Part shown: piece by piece, positions 33,600 to 45,124 of the stretch | Numbering within the stretch: the first letter of the stretch is position 1 | How the letters are laid out: every line of letters starts with the position of its first letter | Assembly: GCA_014155875.1 (NCBI GenBank) | Contig: JACEFZ010027940.1 | Coordinates: 1 to 64,000, forward strand | From: Cepaea nemoralis | Lineage: Eukaryota; Mollusca; Gastropoda; Stylommatophora; Helicidae | Direction: 5' to 3' | Length of the DNA: 64,000 nucleotides | Made by a program: the position numbers and the translations under genes | The notes under the pieces: model-generated | Databases searched by the model: none | Told to the model about the DNA's origin: nothing | Seen by the model: only the letters and a program-made list of their open reading frames with translations

Positions 33600-34562
33600 C
33601 ACGAGGGGGAGTCAATAAGTCACAGTTCTGTGGGATAGCAGGTAAATGTAGTTGGTGTTTTCCACAGGCGTCATTAGGTGACAGCAATATCAAACTTTAT
33701 ATTCCCGTTCGTCAGGTGGCTCTAGGTTTTTTATGCGCACTGCGCAGCGCATTAACAAATTGGCAACTGTACTTACCGAGTGTACAACCTAAGAACAGCG
33801 TGCTGTTGTGTGTGTGTGTTTTTTTTTGGGGGGGGGGGAAAGGACTGCCTGCAAAGGACATTCATAAGGAAATGAAATGCTTCCTGTTTATGCTGACAAA
33901 TGTTTGTCCCGTAAAGCGGTGCATAGCTGGGTACACAAATTTTCTCAAGGATGCTCTAAAATTGGTGATGAAATCCGATCTGGTCGTCCTGTTGAGATTG
34001 CAACAGAAGCATCCATGCAGCAGGTAAAGGAGATGATTAGAGGTGACAGGCGAGTAACAATAGACTCTGTAGCATCTGCAATAGGGTGCTCACATGGTTC
34101 AGCATACAGCATGATGCATGATCGATTGAAATTTCCAGGACTGCTGACTAGAGGAGTGTTGCTTCTTCATGACAATGCCAAACCACATACGGCTCGATTA
34201 ACTCAGGAGAAAATTAACCAACTACGGTGGGAAGTTCTGGAACATCCACCTTACAGCCCAGACTTCCTAGCGATTTCCACCTTTTTGGTCCACTGAATAC
34301 CCACCTTGGCGGGAGACATTCCGCGAATGACGCCAAAGTTGAATGTGAAGTGAAAACGTGGTTTAGAAAACTGAGCACGCAGTTCTATGCAGCCGGTTTG
34401 GGAGGACTGATAAAACGATGGGATAAGTGCATCAATGTTGGTGGACATTGTGTTGAGAATTAAAGTGAAAATCTATATAAAAGAAAAAACTGGTTTCAAG
34501 TTGTTATCACATTTAGTTATTTTTACAGCCATTTGCGAATTACTTATTGACTTCCCCTCGTA
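33600..34562 (+). mobile_element. mariner element, internally deleted, unit 1
   Basis: Terminal inverted repeats CGAGGGGGAGTCAATAAGT at the left and its counterpart ACTTATTGACTTCCCCTCG at the right, followed by TA. The transposase pseudogene (about 33834-34461) retains the HTH part (SRKAVHSWVHKFSQG, then EATEASMQQV-like and RRVTIDSVASAIGCSHG). It then jumps from MMHDRLKF directly to LLTRGVLLLHDNAKPHTA and on to HPPYSPDF, GGLIKRWDKCINVGG and a stop. The catalytic core around the first Asp is deleted, so it cannot encode active enzyme. A poly-G run and frameshift lie near 33830. Confidence 0.88.
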
Positions 34563-34679
34563 TATATCTATATACCGGCATAGAAGACCAGACAAACGGG
34601 TATTGTTAGACAAAGACAGAAAAATGGACACGGGGAGGTGGTGGACAATTTTGAACATCTAGAGTAATTAAGGAGAAAC

Positions 34680-35337
34680 AATAGTGACACAATGAAGGAA
34701 ATTAAAACACGAATATCTATTGCTCTTCAAAAACTAAAACATTCCGGAGCAAATAAGAAGAAGATAAGACTAATCTATTGCTTTTCAGAAATTAAAAGAA
34801 CTGAATAAATTGAGGAGGGGTAGATAGAACTACTAAACTTTTTCTAGGTTTTTTAGATTTAGATTTTAAGCAGTATGCATCTTTCACGTTGCAAAATATT
34901 GCAAATGAGACCTGGACACTTACTAAACAAGCTGCACGGTGCATAAATGCTGTTGAAACATAATTTTATAGATGGGTTCTAAGGATATCATGGGTACAGA
35001 AACAAACAAATGAATCCATATGACAAGAGCTGAATACTGAAGAAGGTTGGCTACTAAAGACGATACAAAGAAAATTGAAATATTTTGGTCACTTGAAACA
35101 TCATGAAAGTTTGGAGAGAACAATAATGGAGGGGTATATGCCCGGGAAGAGAAGAAGAGGAAGGCCAAAGAGAAGATGGGTGCAGGATGTGGCAGATAAT
35201 CTCCAAACTGGTGTATGAGACGTGGGGCATCTTGCTTATTACCGAGAAGTTTTCCAGACTTGTTCATGTTAGCGAAGCTCTGCAAAGGACATGCTACTGA
35301 ATGAATGAATGAATGAATGAATGAATGAATGAATACC
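34680..35337 (+). pseudogene. LINE ORF2 end with (TGAA)n tail, unit 1
   Basis: Degenerate C-terminus with RWVLRISWVQ, IQRKLKYFGHLKHHESLERT, MEGYMPGKRRRGRPKRRWVQ and DVADNLQ, ending in a (GAAT)n run at 35299-35335. Homologue in unit 2 at 48230-48852. Confidence 0.7.
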
Positions 35338-35350
35338 CATAATAATCTAC

Positions 35351-35502
35351 CTCTGACAATGACGGCTTATGCTGTCCAGTGCCTTGATCAGATTAGCCGC
35401 CGGTTTCTCGTCCTCCACACACAGATTTCTCAGAGAAACTCCCTGGCCACCGGCTGTAGTCACCTGCTTGCACACAGCTGTGTGTGACACATGTTGGGAC
35501 AC
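35351..35502 (-). CDS. Exon a, unit 1, of the exon-triplet host gene
   Basis: 152 bp on the minus strand. Acceptor CTGGCATTTATCAG and donor GTAGATT. Starts in phase 0 (VSQHVSHTAVCKQVTTAGGQ, then GVSLRNLCVEDEKPAANL and IKALDSISRHCQ) and leaves two bases, which with the first base of exon c make an Arg codon. The unit 2 copy lacks exactly three bases. It follows in phase from exon b of unit 2 upstream. I do not recognise the family; the C-terminal half looks helical. Confidence 0.75.
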
Positions 35503-35639
35503 CTGATAAATGCCAGAAATAATTGTACACAAACAAATATGGAAACAACAAAACTAATCTACAGATATTCTGGACTATTTAACCAAAGCATGCTAAATGC
35601 AGATATTCTATTTCTATTTTTTCTTCTTCTCTTCCTCCA

Positions 35640-36060
35640 TTTACCCTAGTGAAGTGTTGGGGGAGATGTAAAGAATGCTCTTTGTAAGTTGGTATTCACT
35701 TCTCTAAGGTTGTTCTTGATAAAATCACACCATCTTTTATTTAGCCTTCCCCATGCTTCATTATATTTCATCAATGTGGTTCTCTGCGGCAGGTGGTACC
35801 AGGGCATGTTTGTGAGAAGGCCAAACCATTTCAGCAGTTCTTTAATGAAGTGCATGACTGGTCTCAGACCCAGTCATCTTATAATTTCCTCATTCCTAAT
35901 TCTATCTCTCAAGGTTATTCCTGCAGCTTGTCTAAGGCATCTCATCTCTGTTGCTATGATTTTGTGTTCATTTATTGCAATAAGTGTCCATGTTTGATAC
36001 TGGTAGCATAATGTGGACTAAAAAATAGTTGTAATGAGATTTGCATGAGTATTTATAGGT
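35640..36060 (-). pseudogene. LINE ORF2 C-terminus, unit 1
   Basis: The minus strand carries LKWFGLLTNMPWYHLPQR, KYNEAWGRLNKRWCDFIKNN and LREVNTNLQRAF, a typical LINE end. The unit 2 homologue is 49135-49450, where similarity breaks at an inserted RT fragment. Confidence 0.65.
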
Positions 36061-36151
36061 ATCTTTCAATGCGACAGAAGTGGTGCTAGTTGTCTTGATT
36101 TGCCATTGCACAACTAGATATTCTACACCTCATGTACAATAGAATACAGAA

Positions 36152-36950
36152 TATGAACACAGAAACTGGAGTAGGAGACAGACTGGTTAGTGTGCTTGCC
36201 CACCCAGACAGAAACTGGAGTAGGAGACAGGACTGGTTAGTGTGCTTGTCCACCCAGACAGAAACTGGAGCAGGAGACAGGACTGGTTAGTGTGCTTGCC
36301 CACCCAGACAGAAACTGGAGCAGGAGACAGACTGGTTAGTGTGCTTGTCCCACCCAGACAGAAACTGGAGCAGGAGACAGACTGGTTAGTGTGCTTGCCC
36401 ACCCAGACAGAAACTGGAGCAGGAGACAGACTGGTTAGTGTGCTTGCCCACCCAGACAGAAACTGGAGCAGGAGACAGACTGGTTAGTGTGCTTGCCCAC
36501 CCAGACAGAAACTGGAGCAGGAGACAGACTGGTTAGTGTGCTTGCCCACCCAGACAGAAACTGGAGCAGGAGACAGACTGGTTAGTGTGCTTGCCCACCC
36601 AGACAGAAACTGGAGTAGGAGACAGACTGGTTAGTGTGCTTGCCCACCCAGACAGAAACTGGAGCAGGAGACAGACTGGTTAGTGTGCTTGCCCACCCAG
36701 ACAGAAACTGGAGCAGGAGACAGACTGGTTAGTGTGCTTGCCTACCCAGACAGAAACTGGAGCAGGAGACAGACTGGTTAGTGTGCTTGCCCACCCAGAC
36801 AGAAACTGGAGCAGGAGACAGACTGGTTAGTGTGCTTGCCCACCCAGACAGAAACTGGAGCAGGAGACAGACTGGTTAGTGTGCTTGCCCACCCAGACAG
36901 AAACTGGAGCAGGAGACAGGCTGGTTAGTGTGCTTGCCCACTCAGACAGT
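36152..36950 (+). repeat. 49-bp minisatellite carrying a tRNA A-box-like segment
   Basis: About 16 nearly identical copies of a 49-bp unit (GACTGGTTAGTGTGCTTGCC, CACCCAGACAGAAACTGGAG, CAGGAGACA). The last unit runs into GTGGCCTGGGTTCAATCC, which supplies the missing B-box half of a tRNA-like SINE head. The array therefore seems to be an expansion of the 5' half of a tRNA-derived SINE. Confidence 0.85.
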
Positions 36951-37010
36951 GGCCTGGGTTCAATCCTTTGCTGCAGCAAGATTGTTTGTTCTAACCAGTA
37001 GTGTTGAGAA
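36925..37010 (+). mobile_element. tRNA-like SINE head
   Basis: GGCTGGTTAGTGTGCTTGCC, ACTCAGACAGTGGCCTGG and GTTCAATCC have the A-box/B-box spacing of a tRNA. The body downstream is short and merges into GA-rich sequence. Confidence 0.5.
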
Positions 37011-37319
37011 AATACTAGGCAAGAGTGGCAGAGGAAGGCACACAAAGACAGAAGAAGGCACACAAAGACAGAGGAAGGTGAAGGAAAACAGAGGAAGACA
37101 CGGGAAGGTGGAAGACTGAGGGAGGCAGAGGAAGACTGAGGAAGATAGAGGAAGACTGAGGAAGGCAGAGGTAGACAGGGAAGAAAGAGGAAGGCAGAGA
37201 CATCTGGAATTACTGATCCACAAACAACAGTATTAGAAACAACAACTTCATCACGATATCACACTGAAGTCAGGATTGGGAAGTCGTGATCACTGATGCC
37301 TGCGCTAGAACAGGCATCT

Positions 37320-37392
37320 GGGAGGAGGAGGAGGAGGAGGAGGAGGAGGAGGAGGAGGAGGAGGAGGAGGAGGAGGAGGAGGAGGAGGAGGA
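37320..37392. repeat. (GGA)n microsatellite
   Basis: About 24 GGA repeats, shorter in the unit 2 counterpart (50260-50290). Confidence 0.97.
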
Positions 37393-37529
37393 AAAAGAGG
37401 AGAAGAAGAAGAAAACAATGATGACATGGAGGAGGAAAGAGGTGGTGGAGGTGCAGAACTGATGTACATCAGGAGATGAACCTAACTGAGCGTATACTGA
37501 TCTTACAACTCATGTCATCATCATCATCG

Positions 37530-38816
37530 TTTGAGTCCTAGGGACCTGGTAGAGAGGACAGATCCCAGAGACAGGACATGGGAATAGAAGACAGGGTATG
37601 GGAACAGAAAACAGGACAGTACACCCTTGGACTGGACTACGTGAGACCGCAGTCATCAATGGAGGGACTAAGCCGGAGTTGAAGGACAGGACTGGGCCCC
37701 AATACTGAGACGCATTACCTATCACAAATATTCTCGGACGACACGAGGTCAGACACCAAGTGATAGCAGACCCAGGCTGAAAGCTGGGGACAGATGAGAC
37801 TGGACTTTGAATGAGGAAGGATGTGTCTGGATGTTCGCTAGAGAGCGTGAACATTATAACTGTGAGCGAACGAGCACAGGGTGAACACTACCTAAATTGT
37901 GATATATTATTCTCATATTTCGGATTTTCATCATTAAAATACTGAACATGTTTATTGAAGTTGACTGACTTCTATGTACATTTTAGCCACCTGTCAAGAG
38001 ACAAAGAAGCGACATGAGACTTTGACAGGAAACATGAGGGACTCTCAACAGGTTTCAGTTTAACCAAAGAAACATAGAAAAATATGATACAGACAACCCA
38101 ACGGGTAAAACGTACTTCAGACAGAACGAAAACTAAGATATTTCTATGACAAGACAATGATGAATGCGCTTAAGCAACACCACCCAGACGAAATCTGTAC
38201 TACACGATACTAACAAATAAAATCTTTTCTCCAGACACACTACTGACTGAAAATTACACCGAAACTAATATTTTTCTTTATCCACTGCAGATTGTGTATG
38301 AAACTGTACAAATAAGTGTTTGTAGTCACCTCGTGGTGCTGGACAAGATCATTGAAATTAGCTAAGTACCTCTTTTTGTTGATTGCCGCCTCTTAAACAG
38401 GCACTTATTTTTCTTTTTCATGCATGTAAACCATACTTTGTGAAATTATTATAAATTGTAACAGGGAAATTGATCCACCTTTTTCTACGATATTCACTGT
38501 AAACCAAAATTTCTGAAAATGTCAACATTAAATTATTGCATCGAAGCAGGAATAAAATGAGGTTATACCGGTGATAAGCTGGCAGAATGGAGTGAAAGCA
38601 GTTTTAAGGAAATTTCAGAAAGAGAAGATAGGGGGCAAGAGCGCGAATATAAAAAACAGATTGCAGAATTAGCAGCCAAAGAAAAGAATTAGAATTAGCA
38701 GCAAAACAGAAAGAATTAGGATTAGTAGCAGCACAAAAACAGAAAGAATTAGAATTAAAACAAAAACAAAAAGTCACCTGTCAAGACAGACAAACGAGCA
38801 ACGTGAGACTTTGACA
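37530..38816 (+). mobile_element. LTR retrotransposon remnant at the unit 1/unit 2 border
   Basis: Absent from the corresponding sites at 28240 and 50400. A candidate LTR (about 37530-38027) ends CGACATGAGACTTTGACA. The same end, CGTGAGACTTTGACA, recurs at 38802-38816 as the remains of the second LTR. Between them, 38522-38770 encodes a gag start (MSTLNYCIEAGIK, then EREDRGQEREYKKQIAEL) clearly related to that of the 17.5-27.0 kb Gypsy element. The rest of gag-pol is deleted. Confidence 0.55.
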
Positions 38817-38819
38817 ATC

Positions 38820-39190
38820 ATGAAGCCTTGTTGTCTGGCCTGGGCAGTCATGTTTCTCGCTCCACCTCCAATGGAGAGAATCGAATCATGAGCCATGCCT
38901 CCATGCCATGAAACAAGACTGTCATGAATTGTTCACTTCTAACTTCCTCTCTCTCGCTCTCCTCAAATCTGTCCAGTTGTCACAGTATGTTCTAGCTTTC
39001 GTCATCTCATAATCTGGCTAAAAGAAGACTGTCACTTTGTGATGTCTGTGATATCTTTTGAAATGTTTAGATTACCCATTATGGATGTTTGAGGAATGTT
39101 TATTACTTGTTTACTAACACTCCAGGATTCTCAGCCGTAGGTTAAAACTGGTTCTATGGTACATGCAAGGCTTAGAGCCTCTGTAAATGC
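38820..39190 (-). pseudogene. Intronic LINE ORF2 tail, unit 2
   Basis: Counterpart of 28240-28625, with the same stops and small indels. Confidence 0.6.
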
Positions 39191-39221
39191 GAGTCTTTTA
39201 CTTAACACAAAAGGTACTTAC

Positions 39222-39361
39222 AGATGAGCTGCCTGATGATTGTGCCGACTGTACAAGAGGCATCACAACTTTGATTTCTTTTGTACGTCCTCCACTTACA
39301 CGTGGGCGTATATTTCCAAAGTCATTCACCCTGGGAACTAGAGAACCTTTCTCTGATGGCT
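39222..39361 (-). CDS. Exon b, unit 2, of the exon-triplet host gene
   Basis: 140 bp with the same acceptor and GTAAGTA donor as unit 1 and an uninterrupted frame, with PSEKGSLVPRVNDFGN and TKEIKVVMPLVQSAQ. It ends in phase 0 and so joins in frame to exon a of unit 1 at 35502. Several amino-acid changes from unit 1, but no stop or frameshift. Confidence 0.75.
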
Positions 39362-39418
39362 CTAGAAAATAGAATTTGTGTATGTTTTATCAGAGACATA
39401 TCACACAAGCTATAGACA

Positions 39419-40681
39419 GTGTCTAGTTAGAACAATGTGAAGTAATGTAATGTCCAGTTAGAACAATGTGAATTAGTTTAATGTCCAGTTAGAACAATAA
39501 GCAGTTTAATGTCCAGTTTGAACAATGTGAAGTAATGTAATGTCCAGTTAGAACAATGTGAAGTAGTTTAATGTCCAGTTAGAACAATGTGAAGTAATGT
39601 AATGTCCAGTTAGAACAATGTGAATTAGTTTGATGTCCAATTAGAACAATGTGAATTAGTTTAATGTCCAGTTAGAACAATGTGAATTAGTTTAATGTCC
39701 AGTTAGAACAATGTGAAGTAGTTTAATGTCCAGTTAGAACAATGTGAAGTAGTTTAATGTCCAGTTAGAACAATATGAAGTAGTTTAATGTCCAGTTAGA
39801 ACAATGTGAAGTAGTTTAATGTCCAGTTAGAACAATGTGAAGTAGTTTAATGTACAGTTAGAACAATGTGAAGTAATGTAATTCCAGTTTGAACAATGTG
39901 GAGTAATGTAATGTCTAGTTAGAACAATGTGGAGTAATGTAATGTCCAGTTAGAACAATGTGGAGTAATGTAATGTCCAGTTAGAACAATGTGGAGTAAT
40001 GTAATGTTCAGTTAGAACAATGTGGAAGTAGTTTAATGTCCAGTTAGAACAATGTGAAGTAATGTAATTCCAGTTAGAACAATGTGAAGTAGTTTAATGT
40101 CCAGTTAGAACAATGTGAAGTAGTTTAATGTCCAGTTAGAACAATGTGATGTAGTTTAATGTCCAGTTAGAACAATGTGAAGTAGTTTAATGTCCAGTTA
40201 GAACAATGTGAAGTAGTTTAATGTCCAGTTCGAACAATGTGAAGTAGTTTAATGTCCAGTTAGAACAATGTGAAGTAGTTTAATGTCCAGTTAGAACAAT
40301 GTGAAGTAGTTTAATGTCCAGTTAGAACAATGTGAAGTAGTTTAATTTCCAGTTAGAACAATGTGGAGTAATGTAATTCCAGTTAGAACAATGTGGAGTA
40401 ATTTAATGTCCAGTTAGAACAATATCGAGTAATGTAATGTCCAGTTAGAACAATGTGGAGTAATGTAATGTCCAGTTAGAACAATGTGGAGTAATGTAAT
40501 GTCCAGTTAGAACAATGTGGAAGTAGTTTAATGTCCAGTTAGAACAATGTGAAGTAATGTAATTCCAGTTAGAACAATATGAAGTAGTTTAATGTCCAGT
40601 TAGAACAATGTGAAGTAGTTTAATGTCCAGTTAGAACAATGTGAAGTAGTTTAATGTCCAGTTAGAACAATGTGAAGTAGT
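39419..40681. repeat. 31-bp minisatellite, left of piggyBac
   Basis: About 41 copies with core GTCCAGTTAGAACAATGTGA. Subtypes (AGTAGTTTAAT, AGTAATGTAAT, GGAGTAATGTAAT) form higher-order blocks. Confidence 0.95.
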
Positions 40682-43150
40682 TTAACCCCTTTACCGTGTG
40701 TCACGAGTTAACCCGTCATAAAAATTGTTGGCTTTAACCGTGCATCACGAGTTAACTCGTCATCAGATGTAAAAGTCTTCTGTGTGCAGTGCGTCCCGAG
40801 TAAACTTGTGTTAATACAAAAATAGCATAGGAAATGCATAGGGCGGCTAATCCAACAGCCAGTTCAACAGCGGAAGATAAAAGTAGGTCATCACGTGATG
40901 CCAAAAGTGAAAGTGGACAGTAAACAAGAAAAAAAAGGTACGAAAGAACAAAAAACTTTTTATTGTGATTTTATTATGATTATAATGTATAACTTTGTAG
41001 TATGATTATAATTTATGCATAGTATAGCTTGTGTAGATGTATGCGTACATACATGTATCCTATGGGCATGTATTTGCATAGTTTTTATTAGCAAGCTTGG
41101 AATCTACAGAGTACGTGCATGAACAACATGGCTGGGTGTTCATATTTTTTTTCAGATGCTAATTTTCGAATAAAACAGAACACCATGACAAGTCGTAAAC
41201 GTCCACTTATGAAAGAAAAAATTCAGGAGTTACTATTTGATGACAATGATAAAGTTACTTCTAGTTCTGAAGACATCGAATTGGACATTGAAAATGATGA
41301 CAGCTCTGATTCTGAAGCAGTTGGTGGCGGAAGTGATGAGAGTGATATTGATGATGATAATGCTGTTGATCAACCCGTATTTTCTGATGTTTTTGATTGG
41401 AAAAAAAATGACTTTATGAGACGAGCACAGCAAGTATTTACGGGAACCTCGGGTTTGCAGGTAAACATAAACAACGACACTGATCCAGTATCGTATTTCA
41501 ACATGTTTATTACGGAAGGAATGCTTGATGTTATTGTTCTGGAAACAAATAGGAGAGCCAATCAGCTGGCAAGAGCTGCATGTAGAGCCCATAAAAGATC
41601 CAGGATGGTGAAATGGAAGGATGTGGATGCAAACGAGGTCCGTGTTTTTATAGCCGTGATTCTTATTCAAAGTTTGATACATAAACCGGAACAAGAAATG
41701 TATTGGTCTACTAAACCTCTGTTGGAAACGCCTTATGTTCGGATTTGTGAACAGCGATTCAGTCTAATTTTGAAATGCCTTCATTTTACCAATAACGAAG
41801 ACTTACCACCCACTACATCTGCATCAGAGAAATCTTTCTTCAAAATAAAAGACTTTTACGATGCACTTATTGCTAATTTCTCGACAGTTTACATTCCATC
41901 CAAAAATATAGCCATTGACGAATCGTTGTTGCTCTGGAAAGGTAGACTGCAGATGAAACAGTATATTCCAATGAAAAGAGCTAGATTCGGTATAAAATCT
42001 TATGCTTTATGTGAATCGGAATCGGGCTATATCTGGAAGGCGATGATACACATAGGAACAGCGATGAAACTGGATGATGCTGCAGACGACCTAAAGTCAT
42101 CAAAAATTGTCATGACATTGATGAAAGATCTTCTGGGAAAAGGATATTGTGTCTTTCTCGACAACTGGTACAGTTCGCCTGCACTGTATCGTCAACTTCA
42201 TGTGAATGGTACTGACGCAGTCGGAACGGTCCGACTGAACAGAAAAAATATGCCGGCGGACCTCAAGAAGAAGATAAAATGTGGTGAAACAATATCCCGA
42301 TTTACAGAAGATCTTATGGCTTTGAAGTGGATGGACAAAAAAGAAGTGACTGTTTTGTCCACATATCATACAAGTTCCATGGAAACCATTACAAAACGTG
42401 GTGTGGATAAAGTGAAACCCATTGCTATTCTGACCTACAACCAGCACATGGGTGCGGTTGATGTCGGCGATCAAATGCTCGCAGCATTTCCAATAGAGCG
42501 GAAGCGCACTAAGGTGTGGTACAAAAAACTTTTTCGCCATCTTGTCAATCAAACTGTTCTAAACAGTTACATTTTGTACAAAAAAAATCCAGATACACCA
42601 AAACTTAGTCATTTACAATTTGTTGTCAAGTTGACCGAACGACTTCTCGAGAAATATCATGTTCCTGATCAATTGCAAAGCCGAGGTAGACCATCAAACA
42701 CTACCGGTAATCCTCTACGTCTAACTGCTCGACATTTCCCTATGTTCATTCCAGCCAATGCTGTAAAACAAGCACCAACAAAAAGATGTAAAGTGTGTTG
42801 CAACAGACCCGGTCCCGATGGGAGAAAATTTCGTAAAGAGACACGATACTACTGTCCGGAGTGTGACACAGCACTATGTGCAGCTCCATGTTTTGGTGTT
42901 TACCACACCAAGTATAATTACTAAAAACAATTGACATCTAATATACGTATCAGTTTAGTTCGTTATTGAACAGTACCATTTAGTACAGAACATTTCTTAT
43001 TTTCCTCACAATTTCTAAAAGACAACTCATTTTCACTTAAAAAAACATTTTATTTTGCCAGGACAACATAACATATCAAATTATGAAAGAAAAAAAATAC
43101 ACAGTTTGCATAACAAAAAAAATTTTTTTTTTCCACGGTAAAGGGGTTAA
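40682..43150 (+). mobile_element. Intact piggyBac transposon with TTAA target duplication
   Basis: TTAA at 40682-40685 and 43147-43150. Terminal inverted repeats CCCCTTTACCGTG at the left and its complement CACGGTAAAGGGG at the right. The 2461-bp element contains one complete transposase frame. Subterminal copies of a CACGAGTTAACCCGTCAT-like motif lie at about 40702-40720 and 40745-40762, with a weaker one near 40795; they are candidate transposase binding sites. Removing the element and one TTAA restores a perfect 31-bp repeat unit, so the insertion is young. Confidence 0.97.
41185..42924 (+). CDS. piggyBac transposase
   Basis: Catalyses cut-and-paste transposition at TTAA. The frame is open from 41119, but the ATG at 41185 gives the usual family start (MTSRKRPLMKEKIQELLFDD) and an ACACC context, predicting 579 residues. 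An acidic N-terminus is followed by the DDE_Tnp_1_7-type core with the three catalytic aspartates at D245 (IAIDESLLLWKGR), D326 (VFLDNWYSSP) and D426 (MGAVDVGDQML). The C-terminus has a cysteine-rich zinc-binding domain (CKVCCNRPGP, YYCPECDTALCAAPCF) at about residues 536-569. Every hallmark is intact; an autonomous, possibly active copy is plausible. Expression is not shown by sequence. Confidence 0.95.
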   Translation: MTSRKRPLMKEKIQELLFDDNDKVTSSSEDIELDIENDDSSDSEAVGGGSDESDIDDDNAVDQPVFSDVFDWKKNDFMRRAQQVFTGTSGLQVNINNDTDPVSYFNMFITEGMLDVIVLETNRRANQLARAACRAHKRSRMVKWKDVDANEVRVFIAVILIQSLIHKPEQEMYWSTKPLLETPYVRICEQRFSLILKCLHFTNNEDLPPTTSASEKSFFKIKDFYDALIANFSTVYIPSKNIAIDESLLLWKGRLQMKQYIPMKRARFGIKSYALCESESGYIWKAMIHIGTAMKLDDAADDLKSSKIVMTLMKDLLGKGYCVFLDNWYSSPALYRQLHVNGTDAVGTVRLNRKNMPADLKKKIKCGETISRFTEDLMALKWMDKKEVTVLSTYHTSSMETITKRGVDKVKPIAILTYNQHMGAVDVGDQMLAAFPIERKRTKVWYKKLFRHLVNQTVLNSYILYKKNPDTPKLSHLQFVVKLTERLLEKYHVPDQLQSRGRPSNTTGNPLRLTARHFPMFIPANAVKQAPTKRCKVCCNRPGPDGRKFRKETRYYCPECDTALCAAPCFGVYHTKYNY

Positions 43151-44115
43151 TGTCCAGTTAGAACAATGTGAAGTAGTTTAATGTCCAGTTAGAACAATGT
43201 GAAGTAGTTTAATGTCCAGTTAGAACAATGTGAAGTAGTTTAATGTCCAGTTAGAACAATGTGAAGTAGTTTAATGTCCAGTTAGAACAATGTGAAGTAG
43301 TTTAATGTCCAGTTAGAACAATGTGAAGTAGTTTAATGTCCAGTTAGAACAATGTGAAGTAGTTTAATGTCCAGTTAGAACAATAAGTAGTTTGATCTCC
43401 AGTTAGAACAATATAAATAGTTTAATGTCCAGTTAGTACAATGTGAAGTAGTTTAATGTCCAGTTAGAACAATGTGGAGTAATGTAATGTACAGTTAGAA
43501 CAATGTGGAGTAATGTAATGTCCAGTTAGAACAATGTGAAGTACTGTAATGTACAGTTAGAACAATGTGAAGTAATGTAATGTCCAGTTAGAACAATGTG
43601 AAGTAGTTTAATGTCCAGTTAGAACAATGTGGAGTAATGTAATGTACAGTTAGAACAATGTGGAGTAATGTAATGTCCAGTTAGAACAATGTGAAGTACT
43701 GTAATGTACAGTTAGAACAATATGGAGTAATGTAATGTCCAGTTAGAACAATATGGAGTAATGTAATGTCCAGTTAGAACAATGTGAAGTAGTTTAATGT
43801 CTGGTTGGAACAATATGAAGAAGTTTAATGTCCAGTTAGAACAATATGAAGTAATTTAATGTCCGGTTAGAACAATGTGAAGTAATGTAATGTCCAATTA
43901 GAACAATGTGAAGTAATGTAATTCCAGTTAGAACAATGTGAAGTACTGTAATGTCCAGTTAGAACAATGTGGCATAATGTAATGTGCAGTTAGAACAATG
44001 TGAAGTAATGTAATGTCCAGTTAGAACAATGTGAAGTAATGTAATGTCCAGTTAGAACAATGTGAAGTAATGTAATGTTCAGTTAGAACAATGTGAAGTA
44101 CTGTAATGTCCGGTT
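43147..44115. repeat. 31-bp minisatellite, right of piggyBac
   Basis: About 31 copies continuing the array split by piggyBac; it ends in GTCCGGTTAATTAAATAC as in unit 1. Confidence 0.95.
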
Positions 44116-44402
44116 AATTAAATACTATGTAGAGTATTACATTTTTACAATTGTGTGACTGGAGAGCATTTAGTCTGTATAACTTTGTGACCAGGCAGCA
44201 TTTAGTCTATAATTTTGGACCAGAGAACATTCTGTCAGTAAAACTTTGTGACTAGAGAACATTTAGTCGGTATATCTTTGTGACTATAAATGCCAGTTTT
44301 TTCACTAGTATGAATGCAGTAGCCAAACTGCCTGCATTTAAATTGTCATCTCTACATCTCCACATTTTTTTTGCAAAGTTATCTTTGAAACTCACCCTCT
44401 GT

Positions 44403-44935
<533 letters not shown>

Positions 44936-44940
44936 ATCAC

Positions 44941-45050
44941 CTTCATAGCCATCCTGCTGCTGCTGTGCCATATGCAACAGAAGCCAGTCTTCGAATTGCT
45001 GAAACGCCTTTTTCAAATTATGCACGTTATTTTCCTTTTCCTCTGTAATC
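44941..45050 (-). CDS. Exon c, unit 2, of the exon-triplet host gene
   Basis: 110 bp, identical length and phase to unit 1, acceptor TATCAATTTTAG and donor GTGATT. Encodes ITEEKENNVHNLKKAFQQFE, then DWLLLHMAQQQQDGYE. Replacements relative to unit 1 (D/E, N/H, F/L, E/K) keep the helix-like pattern. Confidence 0.75.
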
Positions 45051-45124
45051 CTAAAATTGATAACACATACTGTAATCAGAACTCTCCTCAAATAGACAGA
45101 TGGGTGTGTGTATCTGTGTGTGTG

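Noticed and set aside
37960..38035. Target-site duplication for the LTR remnant
   Set aside because: An ATCAT repeat could serve but lies in a CATCAT simple run, so it is not informative.
39419..44115. CRISPR-like regularly repeated sequence
   Set aside because: Units are contiguous 31-bp tandem repeats without unique spacers, in a eukaryotic intron.
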